NCBI RefSeq assembly: GCF_000585375.1
Contig: NZ_KK073874.1
Location: 1,860,001 to 1,924,000 of the forward strand
Source of the DNA: Cryptosporangium arvum DSM 44712
Lineage (GTDB): Bacteria > Actinomycetota > Actinomycetes > Mycobacteriales > Cryptosporangiaceae
Length of the DNA stretch: 64,000 nucleotides
Direction of reading: 5' to 3'
Shown: in pieces, positions 24,847-34,116 of the stretch
How positions within the stretch are numbered: position 1 is the stretch's first letter
Layout of the letters: every line of letters starts with the position of its first letter
Made by a program: the position numbers and the translations under genes
Notes under the pieces: model-generated
What the model saw: only the letters and a program-made list of their open reading frames with translations
What the model was told of the DNA's origin: nothing
Database searches by the model: none

Positions 24847-26827
24847 GTCTCTCCTCCTCGGGGGACCAGGCAGCTCGGCTGAGGGCCCAGGCCGCCGTCT
24901 GTTCGTAGACGGCGGCCGCGAGCCAGGCGAGGACGAAGCGCCGGCCGTCGTCGTCGGCGAGGCGGCCGAAGACGTCACGCCGGCCCGGACGGGCGGCGGC
25001 CTCGAGCGCGGCGAGGAGGTCCGCTCCGGTGTCCCAGCGGGCCCGGCGCAGCAATCGCTGGTCGGGCCGGGCGAACGCGTGGACCGCGCGCCCTCCGTCG
25101 ACGGCGCGATCGAGGTGGCGGCGCAGGAGCTCGAGCGCGTGGTCGTGACGGGCCGGTGAGCGCTCGGTGGGTTCAATGCCCGGTGCGCTGCGGTCCCCGG
25201 TGATCATGCTGGAGTGGAGCCGGTCGTAGCCGAGGTCGGCGTGGCCGGCCCATTCCGGCGGCAGGCGTAGGGCGGGGGGCTGGTCTTCGGTCGGGTCGGG
25301 GGGCTGGTCGCCTCCGGTCGGGTCGGAAGGCTGGTCTCCGGTCGGGTCGGAAGGCTGGTCTCCGGTCCGGTCGGGGGCCAGGGCGAGGAGCTGGACGTGG
25401 CCGGGACGGGTGGGGTCGGGGCGGCCGATCACGAGGAGCGGGACGCCGGCGGCGGTGCCGAGAACGCGCAGGTTGTCGCGGTAGGCCAGGGCCGGGTGGT
25501 CGAGTGCCGCGACGAGGGTGACCAGCCGACCGTCGGCGGTCACCGCGACGACTCCGCCGTCGCCGGGAGCGACCGGTTCGACCCGGAGGAACAGCAGGTC
25601 GTCACCGGTGGGCCGGTCCTGCACGGGCAGCGGCAACGCGGCGAAGGCCCGGTCCAGCTGCGACTCGACCGGGACGTCCCAGAGCGGAGCGAGCGGACTC
25701 TCCGTCCAGGGGGCCCCGCCGGCCCGGACCGCACGCACGTCCCGGCCGGCGCCGAGTTGCCGTGACGCGCTGGCCGTCGCGCCGGTGACCATCAGCCCGG
25801 TGCGGGCGAGCTCCCGATGGCTCAGCACGCCCTCGCCCACCGGGATCGCGGCATCCACAGTGGTCGCCGCGCGCTCGGCGCCGCCGGGGTAGATGTCGGC
25901 GACCAGCCAGAGGGTGCCGTCGCGGTCGGCGGCGTAGGTGGCGGTTCCGGCGTGCCCCGAACGGGCCAGTACCGGCACCGTGCAGAGCCCGTGGAGGCGC
26001 AGGCTGCCCCGGGGCGTGTACTCGCGGCGGGCGGTGCCCAGCAGGGCGGGGAGCTCTCCGGCGGGGGTCGCCGGGTCACGCAGACGGTGGGCGAGGAGCA
26101 GCAGTTCGCGCAGGTCGTCGGCGAGGGTCGCCAGGCGGTAGTGCGGCGCGGCGGTGCGGGCGTCGTGCAGGTGCGCGGCCACCTGACGTGCTCCGGCGGC
26201 CAGGTGGTGGAGCCCGTGGGCGCGGGCCTCGTGGGCGGCTCGGAGCAGCGCGGCTCGGAGCACGGCGCCACTGCCCGTGGTCCCGGCCGCGAGCACCGCT
26301 CCGGCGGCCTCCCACACCCCGTACACCGCCATGGTCTGCGCCTCGGTCAGCGACCGGGCGTGCGTTCCAGGCGGCGCCGGGGCACTCGCATCGGACCGGG
26401 TCGGGCCGACGGCGCCGGTTCGGGCGGGATCGGGCGAGGTGTCGTCGGCGTGGAGGGTGGGTGAGCCCGTCGTCGTCGCGTCCGGACCGGCGCTGGGTTC
26501 GTTCGGAGCCGGGGATTCGGGCCGGGACTCGTCGTCGTCATCGGTGGCGGGGGCGGCGGCCAGGGTGGCGGCTCGGTGCAGGCAGGCGGGGGCCAGGAGA
26601 CAACTGCAGCGGGCGTCGTCGGAAGCCCGGACGGCCCCGTCCACCGTGCGGAGCGTGACCACCGTCGCGTCGTCGATCCGCACCGTCCACTCCGGCCCGT
26701 CGACGCTGATCGCGTACCCCGCGACCTTCGCGACCGCGCCGTCGAGCCGCTTCCGGAGCCGCCCGGGCAGCGCGTCGACCGCGTCCGCGAGAACCACCCC
26801 GTCGACCGGCGGCAACACGACGCTCAT
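24836..26827 (-). CDS. SWIM zinc-finger protein (YehQ-like)
   Basis: A 663-residue cytoplasmic protein, the last gene of the MoxR-vWA operon. The SWIM finger is C74-x-C76-x5-C82-x-H84 (CSCLLAPACLH). The rest is all-alpha and unannotated, with an acidic Pro/Thr-rich linker at about 95-160 and a short DQPSDPTG repeat at about 485-515 built from a 24-bp tandem repeat (about 25316-25375). Length matches E. coli YehQ. SWIM fingers bind DNA or protein partners. ATG 26827 overlaps the TGA of the DUF5682-vWA gene (ATGA), so translation is coupled. The role within the system is unknown. Confidence 0.85.
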   Translation of the reverse strand: MSVVLPPVDGVVLADAVDALPGRLRKRLDGAVAKVAGYAISVDGPEWTVRIDDATVVTLRTVDGAVRASDDARCSCLLAPACLHRAATLAAAPATDDDDESRPESPAPNEPSAGPDATTTGSPTLHADDTSPDPARTGAVGPTRSDASAPAPPGTHARSLTEAQTMAVYGVWEAAGAVLAAGTTGSGAVLRAALLRAAHEARAHGLHHLAAGARQVAAHLHDARTAAPHYRLATLADDLRELLLLAHRLRDPATPAGELPALLGTARREYTPRGSLRLHGLCTVPVLARSGHAGTATYAADRDGTLWLVADIYPGGAERAATTVDAAIPVGEGVLSHRELARTGLMVTGATASASRQLGAGRDVRAVRAGGAPWTESPLAPLWDVPVESQLDRAFAALPLPVQDRPTGDDLLFLRVEPVAPGDGGVVAVTADGRLVTLVAALDHPALAYRDNLRVLGTAAGVPLLVIGRPDPTRPGHVQLLALAPDRTGDQPSDPTGDQPSDPTGGDQPPDPTEDQPPALRLPPEWAGHADLGYDRLHSSMITGDRSAPGIEPTERSPARHDHALELLRRHLDRAVDGGRAVHAFARPDQRLLRRARWDTGADLLAALEAAARPGRRDVFGRLADDDGRRFVLAWLAAAVYEQTAAWALSRAAWSPEEERLSP

Positions 26828-29800
26828 CGCACGTGCTCCCCGACCCATCGCGCGAGCTCCACCGGGCTCAGCGCCGCGACCGGCATCCCCGCCGCGACCA
26901 GCCGCTGCGCGATCGGCACCGAGTACCGCGGCTTCCCGGCGTCGTCCAGACTGGCGCAGCCGAGCAACGTGCACCCGGACTCGGCGAGCGCGCGCACCTC
27001 GGCCAGCAGACCTCCCACGCCGTACCCCTCCTCGAAGTCGCTGACGACGGCGACGAGCGTGCGGCTGGGCACCGTGACCAGCGAGCGGGCGTGCCGCAGC
27101 CCGGCCGCGATGTGCGTACCGCCGCCGACACGCACCTCCAGCAGCAGTCCGAGCGGGTCGTCCACCCGATCGGACAAGTCGATGACCTCGGTGGAGAACG
27201 CCACGAAGTGCGTAGTCAGCGCGGGAACACCGGCCAGCACCGACGCGGTGAGCGCCGACCACACCACCGAGGCCTCCATCGACCCCGACACGTCGACGAC
27301 AAGCACCAGACGCCAGTCGACGCTGCGCCGCGCGCGGGTGCGGAAGACCGGACGCTCCGGGACGAGCGTGACGCGACCGTCCGGCGAGCGGTGGGTGGTC
27401 GCGAGGTTGGCGCGCAGCGTCCGCGCCAGGTCGAGCGGGCCGCCGGGGCGGTAGGTGGGCCGCGGCGACGCCAGGCCGGTGAGCGCGGGGCGGATACGGG
27501 TGGCGAGCTGTGCGGTGAGCTCGGCCACCAGCCGGGCCACCAACGGCCGCAGCCGGGCGAGGGTGGCCTCAGGTACGCCGCCGACTAGCGAGAGCACGGT
27601 CTGCAGCAGCTCGACCGACGGCCGGGCGGACGCCGGGTCGAGTTCGAGCGCCGCGTCGGTGCGTCCCGCTTCGACGGCCCGGCCGAGCACCTCCTCGCGG
27701 ACGCCCGGACCGAACAGGGCGGCGAGCTCGTCCGACCACTCCCGCGCGGTCGGATAGGACGCGCCCCGGCCGGCACGGGCGTCGGCGTCGTCCTGGGCAC
27801 CTTCGCCGCGACCGGCTCCGTAGAGCTCGTCGAGCGCGGCCGCGTACCGCCGGCCCTGAGGGTTCTGCACGCCGGGCCGCCCGAGAATCAATCGCCACCG
27901 GTCGACGATCGCGAGCTCACCCGGCGCTCGCCCCGGCCGGGTGTCGTTGGTGGTCGTGGTGTCGTTGGTGGTCGCTGTGTTTCCGGTGGTCGCGGTGTCC
28001 CCGGTGGTCGCGGGGCCGGGGGTGGCAGCAGTCGGCAGGGGGAGGCCGAGGCGGATCAGGGCTTCCCGGGCGGACCGGTCGGCCAGCAGGTGGTGGAGGA
28101 GCGACCGAGGGTCGGCGACGTCGCCGATGTCGGCCCGGGGGTCGCCGAGGCGATCGGTGACGGTGGTGAGGAGGCGGTCGCGGGCGGCCGGGCTGAGCAC
28201 CGTGAAACCGCCGCGCAGCGCCGGGAGACGCACCAGGAACTCCTGGTCGGCAAGGGATTCGACCCGTTCGAAGAGACCTTCGAACACCGCGCCGCCGGTC
28301 TCCAGCAACGGGCCGGACGCCGCCAGCAGCCCGGTGAGCCGACCCTGGAGCGCGCGCCGTCGGTCCGGGTCGGTGGCACCGTCGACCCAGGACGCCAGCC
28401 GCCGGCCGAGCCACTCGGGCGATTCGACGCCGAGCAGCACCCGGGTGGCGCTCGCCGCGGCGGCGATCAGCGGCGCACCGTCCGCGGACAGCCGCTCCAG
28501 CGCGTCGACCAGCCGGAGCCCGAAGTCGTTCCGCTGGGCCAGCGCGGCCAGCGCGTGGGCGTCCGCGACGTCGGTGGAGCCGGCCAGACCGTCGAGCTGC
28601 CGGACGGCGGCGGCCTCGATGTCGGCGGCCACCGCGACGAGGTCGCCGAGCTGCGGCCGGACCGCGTCGGGCAACCCCGGGACGTGCCCGAGCCGCACCC
28701 GGTCGAGGGCCGCCAGCGCGCTCAGCAGCTCCGGCAGCGTGCCGGTCGCCGGGGCGATCGCGGCCAGCGCGGTCAGGTACTGCGCCGCCGCGCGGACGAG
28801 CCCACACTCGGCCGCGACCACGAACAGCTCGACCGCTTCACCCGCGGTGGGTCCGCCCGCGTCGACGTGCCGACGTCGACGAGCGCGGAGCGCACCCTCG
28901 GCGGCTTGCGCCAGCGTGACGCCGTGGATGCCGGCCACGTCCAGGGCGGCCTCGGTGGAAGGGGTCCAGCCGACCTGCCAGCGAGTGGTCAGCCCATCGC
29001 CGCCGCCGACGCCGGTGACCTCGGTCGTCGAGGCGTACGACACGCGACAGACGCCGAGGCGCCGCAGCGTCACCTCGCGGCGACGGTCCAGATCGGAGCG
29101 CAACGGGTCCAGCCGGAGGTCGCGGGTGGGCTCGCCCGCGCCCGGCAGGCGGAGGGCGGCGAGGTCACGCTCGACCGCGGTGCGCAGACCGGACCGGGGG
29201 GCGGCCGGTGCGACGCGGCCTCGTCGGTCGCCGACCAGGACGTGCTCCATCGCGGCGGCGACGACGCGACCCCGGCCGAGAAGTTCGCCCTGGGACAGGA
29301 CGCTCTGAACGGCCTCGACGAGTTCGCTGCGGCCCGGGGCGGGAAGGCCGCGGAGGTCGGCCAGCCCGGCGGCCAGGCGGACGGCCTCCCCGGCCTCACC
29401 CGGTCCGGCCGGGTGCCCGGACGCACGGATCTGCGCGGTGATGCCCACCAGCGCCGCGACGGCAGCGTCCCGTATCGCGTCGGCGTCTCCGCCTGCGGTG
29501 AGGACGCTCTGCTGCCACTGCGGGTCACGGATGCCGGCAGGGTAGCCGGACCGCTCGTCGAGCAGCGCGAACGTGTACGGCACGAGCGACGTGACGATCT
29601 CTGCCCGCCTACCCGATCCCGATCCCGGTGCAGTCGTGCCGGTGAGAGCACCCGCTTCTCCGCCTGCGGCGGTGGTGCCTGCGGCGGTGGTAGCCCCTCC
29701 GGCTCCGGCGGCCGTGTCCTCGGCTGCAGCGGTGCCTGCGGTGCCTGCGGTGCCTGTGGTGGCTGTGGTGGCTGCGGCGACTGTGTCTCCAGCGGTGGCG

Positions 29801-30903
29801 GTGGCGCCTTCAGATGCGGTAGTGCCCCCAGCGGTGGCAGGGCCTCCAGGCGCGGTGGTCCCTCCGAGTGCGGCGGTGGCCTCAGCTGCCGCAGATGTTC
29901 GCCCAGCTGCGCCGGTAGGGGCGGCCGTTCCTCCGGCGGGAACGGTGGGGTGTGTGGGAGCCTGCGCCGTCAGGGCGGGGGCGTGGAACGCGCCGATCAC
30001 CGCGGCCACCCGGCCTTCGTGACCGTTGGCACGAGCGGCCGCTACGGCGTCGGTGACGTTCTGGCGCATGCAGGCTTCGCGTCGGAGGTCGACCGGGTCG
30101 ATGCCGCCGTCGTGGAGCGCGTCGGTGCGGAGGGCCCAGCCCACCAGAAGGGCCGCACGCCGGACCGCCTCGGGAGTCGAGCCCGGGGCACGGGCCTCGA
30201 CGGCTCGGTCCCACAGGTCGTCGTCGACGCGTCCGGTGTTCCCCGCCCGCAGCGCCTCCGCCATCGACGGCCACGCCACCCCACCCGCCGCAGGACCCCC
30301 ACCGCCCGCGCCAGGCCCGGTCGCGCCAGGCCCGGCCGCGTCAGTCCTGCCCGCGCCAGGCCCGGCCGGACCCTCCGCGCCAAACCCCTCCAGCCCTTCC
30401 GCGTCGGGCTCGATCGCGCCGCGGCTGGTCCAGGCCCGGTCGGACAGGGGGAGGTCACACGGGACTACCGGGACACCACGCTCGGCTGCCCAGCGGATCG
30501 CGGCCAGCTCTGGGGAGAAGTCGGCGAACGGGTAGAAGGCCAGTGTGCCGTCCGCGCCGTCGCTGCCGGCCAGGGCGACGGGGGCGACGGTCTGCGGGTC
30601 GGCCAGCCACGGTAGCCACGGTGCGAACTCGGCCGGCAGTTCCACCAGCACGACATCCGGCTGTGCCTCGTCGAGCAGCGCGGGCACGACCGCGGCCAGC
30701 GCCGGTGAATGGTGCCGCACCCCGATGAGAAAAGGCACCCCCCGACCGGCAAGCTCCTCGACCACCACCGCCGGATCAACCACGCCAACCGAAGCCGCCG
30801 AAGCGGCCACCCCCGCCGAAGCGGCCACCCCCTCCGAAACGATGGGCCCCGGAGAGACAGCCGGCCCCGCCAGGGAAGGCGAGCCCTCCTCAGCTGATGG
30901 CAT
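26824..30903 (-). CDS. DUF5682-von Willebrand A domain fusion protein
   Basis: A 1,359-residue protein joining two proteins that are usually separate (YehM-like and YehP-like). Residues about 45-960 are DUF5682 (LIGVRHHSPALAAVVPALLD and VVLVELPAEFAPWLPWL), a fold related to ChaN/TIKI-type proteins, interrupted by a long Ala/Thr/Gly-rich insert at about 310-430. A hexapeptide-repeat linker spans 966-989. The C-terminal vWA domain has an intact MIDAS: DVSGS near 1202, T in GGGTHIA and D in VVSDFEEG. vWA proteins are partners of MoxR ATPases in metal-dependent assembly or remodelling. The start overlaps the ATPase gene by 14 bases and the end overlaps SWIM by 4. Confidence 0.85.
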   Translation of the reverse strand: MPSAEEGSPSLAGPAVSPGPIVSEGVAASAGVAASAASVGVVDPAVVVEELAGRGVPFLIGVRHHSPALAAVVPALLDEAQPDVVLVELPAEFAPWLPWLADPQTVAPVALAGSDGADGTLAFYPFADFSPELAAIRWAAERGVPVVPCDLPLSDRAWTSRGAIEPDAEGLEGFGAEGPAGPGAGRTDAAGPGATGPGAGGGGPAAGGVAWPSMAEALRAGNTGRVDDDLWDRAVEARAPGSTPEAVRRAALLVGWALRTDALHDGGIDPVDLRREACMRQNVTDAVAAARANGHEGRVAAVIGAFHAPALTAQAPTHPTVPAGGTAAPTGAAGRTSAAAEATAALGGTTAPGGPATAGGTTASEGATATAGDTVAAATTATTGTAGTAGTAAAEDTAAGAGGATTAAGTTAAGGEAGALTGTTAPGSGSGRRAEIVTSLVPYTFALLDERSGYPAGIRDPQWQQSVLTAGGDADAIRDAAVAALVGITAQIRASGHPAGPGEAGEAVRLAAGLADLRGLPAPGRSELVEAVQSVLSQGELLGRGRVVAAAMEHVLVGDRRGRVAPAAPRSGLRTAVERDLAALRLPGAGEPTRDLRLDPLRSDLDRRREVTLRRLGVCRVSYASTTEVTGVGGGDGLTTRWQVGWTPSTEAALDVAGIHGVTLAQAAEGALRARRRRHVDAGGPTAGEAVELFVVAAECGLVRAAAQYLTALAAIAPATGTLPELLSALAALDRVRLGHVPGLPDAVRPQLGDLVAVAADIEAAAVRQLDGLAGSTDVADAHALAALAQRNDFGLRLVDALERLSADGAPLIAAAASATRVLLGVESPEWLGRRLASWVDGATDPDRRRALQGRLTGLLAASGPLLETGGAVFEGLFERVESLADQEFLVRLPALRGGFTVLSPAARDRLLTTVTDRLGDPRADIGDVADPRSLLHHLLADRSAREALIRLGLPLPTAATPGPATTGDTATTGNTATTNDTTTTNDTRPGRAPGELAIVDRWRLILGRPGVQNPQGRRYAAALDELYGAGRGEGAQDDADARAGRGASYPTAREWSDELAALFGPGVREEVLGRAVEAGRTDAALELDPASARPSVELLQTVLSLVGGVPEATLARLRPLVARLVAELTAQLATRIRPALTGLASPRPTYRPGGPLDLARTLRANLATTHRSPDGRVTLVPERPVFRTRARRSVDWRLVLVVDVSGSMEASVVWSALTASVLAGVPALTTHFVAFSTEVIDLSDRVDDPLGLLLEVRVGGGTHIAAGLRHARSLVTVPSRTLVAVVSDFEEGYGVGGLLAEVRALAESGCTLLGCASLDDAGKPRYSVPIAQRLVAAGMPVAALSPVELARWVGEHVR
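27937..28008 (-). repeat. 18-bp tandem repeat at the DUF5682-vWA junction
   Basis: Four in-frame 18-bp units (for example ACCACCAACGACACCACG on the minus strand) encode TT[GN][DN]T[ATR] hexapeptides. They lie exactly between the DUF5682 part and the vWA part of the fused gene. Confidence 0.8.
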
Positions 30904-32023
30904 GCCGCAGTTCCCACAGTTGACGCCACAGGCGGGAGCCGTCCTCGGCCCGGCGGCGGACGGAGCCGTCCCAGTAGCCGAGCAGCGTGGCCGCGTCGGC
31001 CGGGTCGTCCTTCGCGGCCACGCCGCGCAGATGGCCCGGCAGGAGTGAGAGCACGTCCCGGTCGCCCGGGAAGTACGCCGCCGCGAGAGCCAGCGACGTC
31101 GCCACCGCCACCGCCTCCGCGGTGCTCATCACCGTCGACGGGCGCTGGACCTCCCAGCCCTCCACCGACTCGCCGTTGCGGAGGTCGCGGAACGCGGTGA
31201 CCAGTGCTTCCAGTACCGCGTCGTCGACGGCGAACGCGGCGCCCGACCGCGCGACCGACGTCGTCGCCCGGCGCTTCACCAGAGCGATCTCGTCGGCGAG
31301 CGTCGGGATCGGGCCGACGGTCTCCACGTTGAAGCGCCGCTTGAGCGCGGCGGACATCTCCGAGACGCCCCGGTCGCGGATGTTCGCGGTGGCGATCACC
31401 GTGAAACCGGGCGCGGCCGGCGCGGTGGCGTACGGGGTGCCGGTCAGCTCCGGCACCGCGATCCGCCGGTCGGAGAGGATCGAGACCAGAGCGTCCTGCA
31501 CTTCGGGCAGGCACCGGGTGAGCTCCTCGACCCGCCCGACGGCACCGGTGCGCATCGCCGAGAGCACGGGCGAGGGCACGAGCGCTTCCGGCGACGGCCC
31601 GTTGGCCAGCAGCAACGCGTAGTTCCAGCCGTACCGGAAGTGGTCCTCGGTGGTGCCGGCCGTGCCCTGGACGACCAGCTCGCTGGTGCCACTCACCGCC
31701 GCCGCGAGCAGCTCGGAGAGCATCGACTTGGCGGTGCCCGGCTCGCCGACGAGCAGCAGGCCGCGTTCACCGGCGAGCGTCACCACGCACCGCTCCACCA
31801 GCGCCCGGTCCCCGACGAACTTCGGGCTGACGACGAGCCGCTCCGTGCCCGCCCGGAGTTCCTGCCCGTCGCTGCCCAGCACGAACGTCACGACCGCGCG
31901 TGGTGTCAGCCGCCAGCCCGGCGGCCGGGGGCCGGTGTCGAAGCGCGCCAGGAACTCGAGTTCCCCGGCGTACGTCGCCTCGGCCGGATCGACCTGGCGG
32001 GTAGGGACGGTGTCGATGCTCAT
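30890..32023 (-). CDS. MoxR-type AAA+ ATPase (YehL-like)
   Basis: A 377-residue MoxR-family ATPase, the motor of the operon. Walker A is GEPGTAKS (about residues 93-100). The Walker B position reads GRVEELTR, with Glu where MoxR proteins usually have the Asp of DEINR. Sensor 1 is VIATANIRDRG, and SAALKRRFN carries the arginine finger region. MoxR ATPases work with vWA proteins to remodel or insert metal into clients. ATG 32023 overlaps the upstream TGA by 4 bases (ATGA). The product probably acts with the downstream DUF5682-vWA protein. Confidence 0.92.
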   Translation of the reverse strand: MSIDTVPTRQVDPAEATYAGELEFLARFDTGPRPPGWRLTPRAVVTFVLGSDGQELRAGTERLVVSPKFVGDRALVERCVVTLAGERGLLLVGEPGTAKSMLSELLAAAVSGTSELVVQGTAGTTEDHFRYGWNYALLLANGPSPEALVPSPVLSAMRTGAVGRVEELTRCLPEVQDALVSILSDRRIAVPELTGTPYATAPAAPGFTVIATANIRDRGVSEMSAALKRRFNVETVGPIPTLADEIALVKRRATTSVARSGAAFAVDDAVLEALVTAFRDLRNGESVEGWEVQRPSTVMSTAEAVAVATSLALAAAYFPGDRDVLSLLPGHLRGVAAKDDPADAATLLGYWDGSVRRRAEDGSRLWRQLWELRHAIS

Positions 32024-34116
32024 CGGCGCCTTCCGGTGCGTAGTTCGTCGAAGCGGGGCTCGTCGCCGCTGCGCACCCGCGCCCACGCGGCGGCGAACAG
32101 CTCGGGGATCGGCGTGAGCGGCACCAGGGTTCCTTGGCCCGGGTCGCTGTAGAGCGGCAGTTTCCACGTCTCCACCGGCGGCAGCGGAGCCTTCAGAGCC
32201 AGCCAGCCGCCGGGCAGGAACAGCGTGCGGCCCGCCCGTGCCCGTTTGGCCTCGGTGACCAGCGGCGTGGCCGCCAGCTCGGCCCTGGCCTTCTTCAACC
32301 GGGCCGGTTTCCACCCGGTCCACCGGGCGACGTTCTTGTCGGTCGGGTCGGGCAGCGCCAGCAGCTGGAGGTAGACGGTGGCCGCGTCGGCGCCCAGCGA
32401 GAGGACCGACGCCGCTTCGGCGATGAGCTCGGCCGGCGGCACGTGTGGCGCACCGGCGGCCGGGTCGACCGCCGCCGCGCCCTCCAGCAGCCGGGGCAGC
32501 CAGTCGGAGAGCAGGGCGCGGAGCGCACCGATCTCCACCGGCTCGCTCCCCACCGCTTCGAACGCCCGCAGCGCCGGATCGTCGGGCCCGGAGAGCAGCC
32601 CGGGACGAACCCGGACCCGCCGCCCGTCGGCCAGGTCGGGCGTCACGAACGGCCCGAGCTCGACCCGGTCCTCGGCCGGCGTGCTCTTGTCGACCGGTGT
32701 GGCGCCGAGGTGGTGGGCCAGAGCCGCCCACTCCTCCTCGTCGAGGTACCGCAGCGCCACCTCGTACTCCGGTTCGGCGAGCCGGGCCCGGTACGTCCGG
32801 AGCGCCCCCGGGAGCGCCTGCCGGAAGTCGTCGTCGGCCGGCAGGTGGTACGCCAGCCAGGGCAGGTACGACGCCAGCGCCCGGACGACGTCGTCGGGGT
32901 CGGGGTCACGGATGTCGAGCGCGCGGTAATCGATCCGCCCGGACGCGTCCCGCGGTGCCGGTGCCAGCCAGCGGCAGCTCCCGGCCGACCGGATCGCGTT
33001 GAGCATCGTCAGCGCGCGGGGCTGCCACGACAGTTTCGCCTGGTGGGCGGCGATGAGCACGGTGTCGGACACGGGTGCGCGCCGGCCCTGCGCCCGGTAC
33101 CAGTCGGCGATCCCGTCGAAGGCGGGGCCGTCGTCGAAGATCCGCCGGGGATCGGCGGGCAGCAGGGTGCCCACCAGGGCCGCGCGTTGCTCGCGGCTCC
33201 CGTACTCCCAGCTGTCGTCGACGACATCGAGCGCGGCTGGGGGAACGCCGATCTCGGTGGCGGCGTCGCGCACCGGGACGCCGGGCTTGACCAGGCCGTA
33301 GAGCAGCAGCAGAGCCTCGGAGCGCCCGAGCCCCGCGGCCTGTGACAGCCGGTCGACCAGCTCCGGACGCCACTCGATCGGCCCCCGCTCCCGAGCCGCC
33401 GCGACGAAGGACCGCACCACCTCCTCGTCGAAGCCGGCCAGCAGCGGGAACCAGAGCGGGTCGGCCAGCCCCGGAATCGCCCCGAACTCACCGTCGGGCT
33501 GGAACTCCAGCAGGTCGAGGGTCCACACCGGAGGGGTGCCGTGCGCCTCGTCGTCGTTGAGGCGCAGGACGAAGCCGTTGCCGACCTTCCGCAGCCGCTC
33601 GGGGCCCGGATCGGTGTCGGACGCGCCGTGGATGCGGCGCAACGCGCTTCCGGGAGCCAGCAGACCGCTCCCGGCGAGGAGCTCGGCGAAGTCAAGCAAC
33701 GCGTCGCGTTCGGCACGGGCCACCGACAACGAGAGCGACCGGTAGAGCGGTGACACCGACCGGTAGAGCGCGGCCGGGAACACCTGCAGGGCGTGGAACC
33801 AGTCGTGGTCGCCGCTGAGGCTGCCGGACGGGGGTTCGACCCCGCCGACGAGTGCGCGGGCCACCGTGGTGAAGAGGCGCGTGGCCTCGTCCCCGCGGTC
33901 GTAGCACCGCGGGATCAGCAGCGTCAGCCCGTCCATCAGCGGACCGCCGGCCGGCCCGGCCAGACGTTCCGGGGCGACCGGCGCCGCGACCACGACCGAC
34001 GCGAGGCCCGCGCTCATCTCGGCCAGCAGCGCGGCCCGCTCCGCCGCCTTGGCGACCACACCCACCAGCCCGGCGATCAGCTCCGGATGCGTGACCTCGG
34101 GCAACACGGCCGCCAC
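32020..34116 (-). CDS. Large protein of the MoxR-vWA operon, C-terminal part (probable frameshifted half)
   Basis: A 698-codon frame starting at a GTG at 34116. The beginning, AAVLPEVTHPELIAGLVGVV, has no ribosome binding site and looks like the middle of a protein. The coding-like sequence continues upstream of the GTG in this frame (GAAPFGAAGSELRAAV) inside the preceding gene. The body is alpha-helical and Leu/Ala-rich without recognised catalytic motifs; the C-terminus holds TGWKPARLKKARAEL. It most likely forms one polypeptide of about 1,600 residues with the preceding frame. It ends in an ATGA overlap with the ATPase gene. Confidence 0.65.
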   Translation of the reverse strand: MAAVLPEVTHPELIAGLVGVVAKAAERAALLAEMSAGLASVVVAAPVAPERLAGPAGGPLMDGLTLLIPRCYDRGDEATRLFTTVARALVGGVEPPSGSLSGDHDWFHALQVFPAALYRSVSPLYRSLSLSVARAERDALLDFAELLAGSGLLAPGSALRRIHGASDTDPGPERLRKVGNGFVLRLNDDEAHGTPPVWTLDLLEFQPDGEFGAIPGLADPLWFPLLAGFDEEVVRSFVAAARERGPIEWRPELVDRLSQAAGLGRSEALLLLYGLVKPGVPVRDAATEIGVPPAALDVVDDSWEYGSREQRAALVGTLLPADPRRIFDDGPAFDGIADWYRAQGRRAPVSDTVLIAAHQAKLSWQPRALTMLNAIRSAGSCRWLAPAPRDASGRIDYRALDIRDPDPDDVVRALASYLPWLAYHLPADDDFRQALPGALRTYRARLAEPEYEVALRYLDEEEWAALAHHLGATPVDKSTPAEDRVELGPFVTPDLADGRRVRVRPGLLSGPDDPALRAFEAVGSEPVEIGALRALLSDWLPRLLEGAAAVDPAAGAPHVPPAELIAEAASVLSLGADAATVYLQLLALPDPTDKNVARWTGWKPARLKKARAELAATPLVTEAKRARAGRTLFLPGGWLALKAPLPPVETWKLPLYSDPGQGTLVPLTPIPELFAAAWARVRSGDEPRFDELRTGRRR

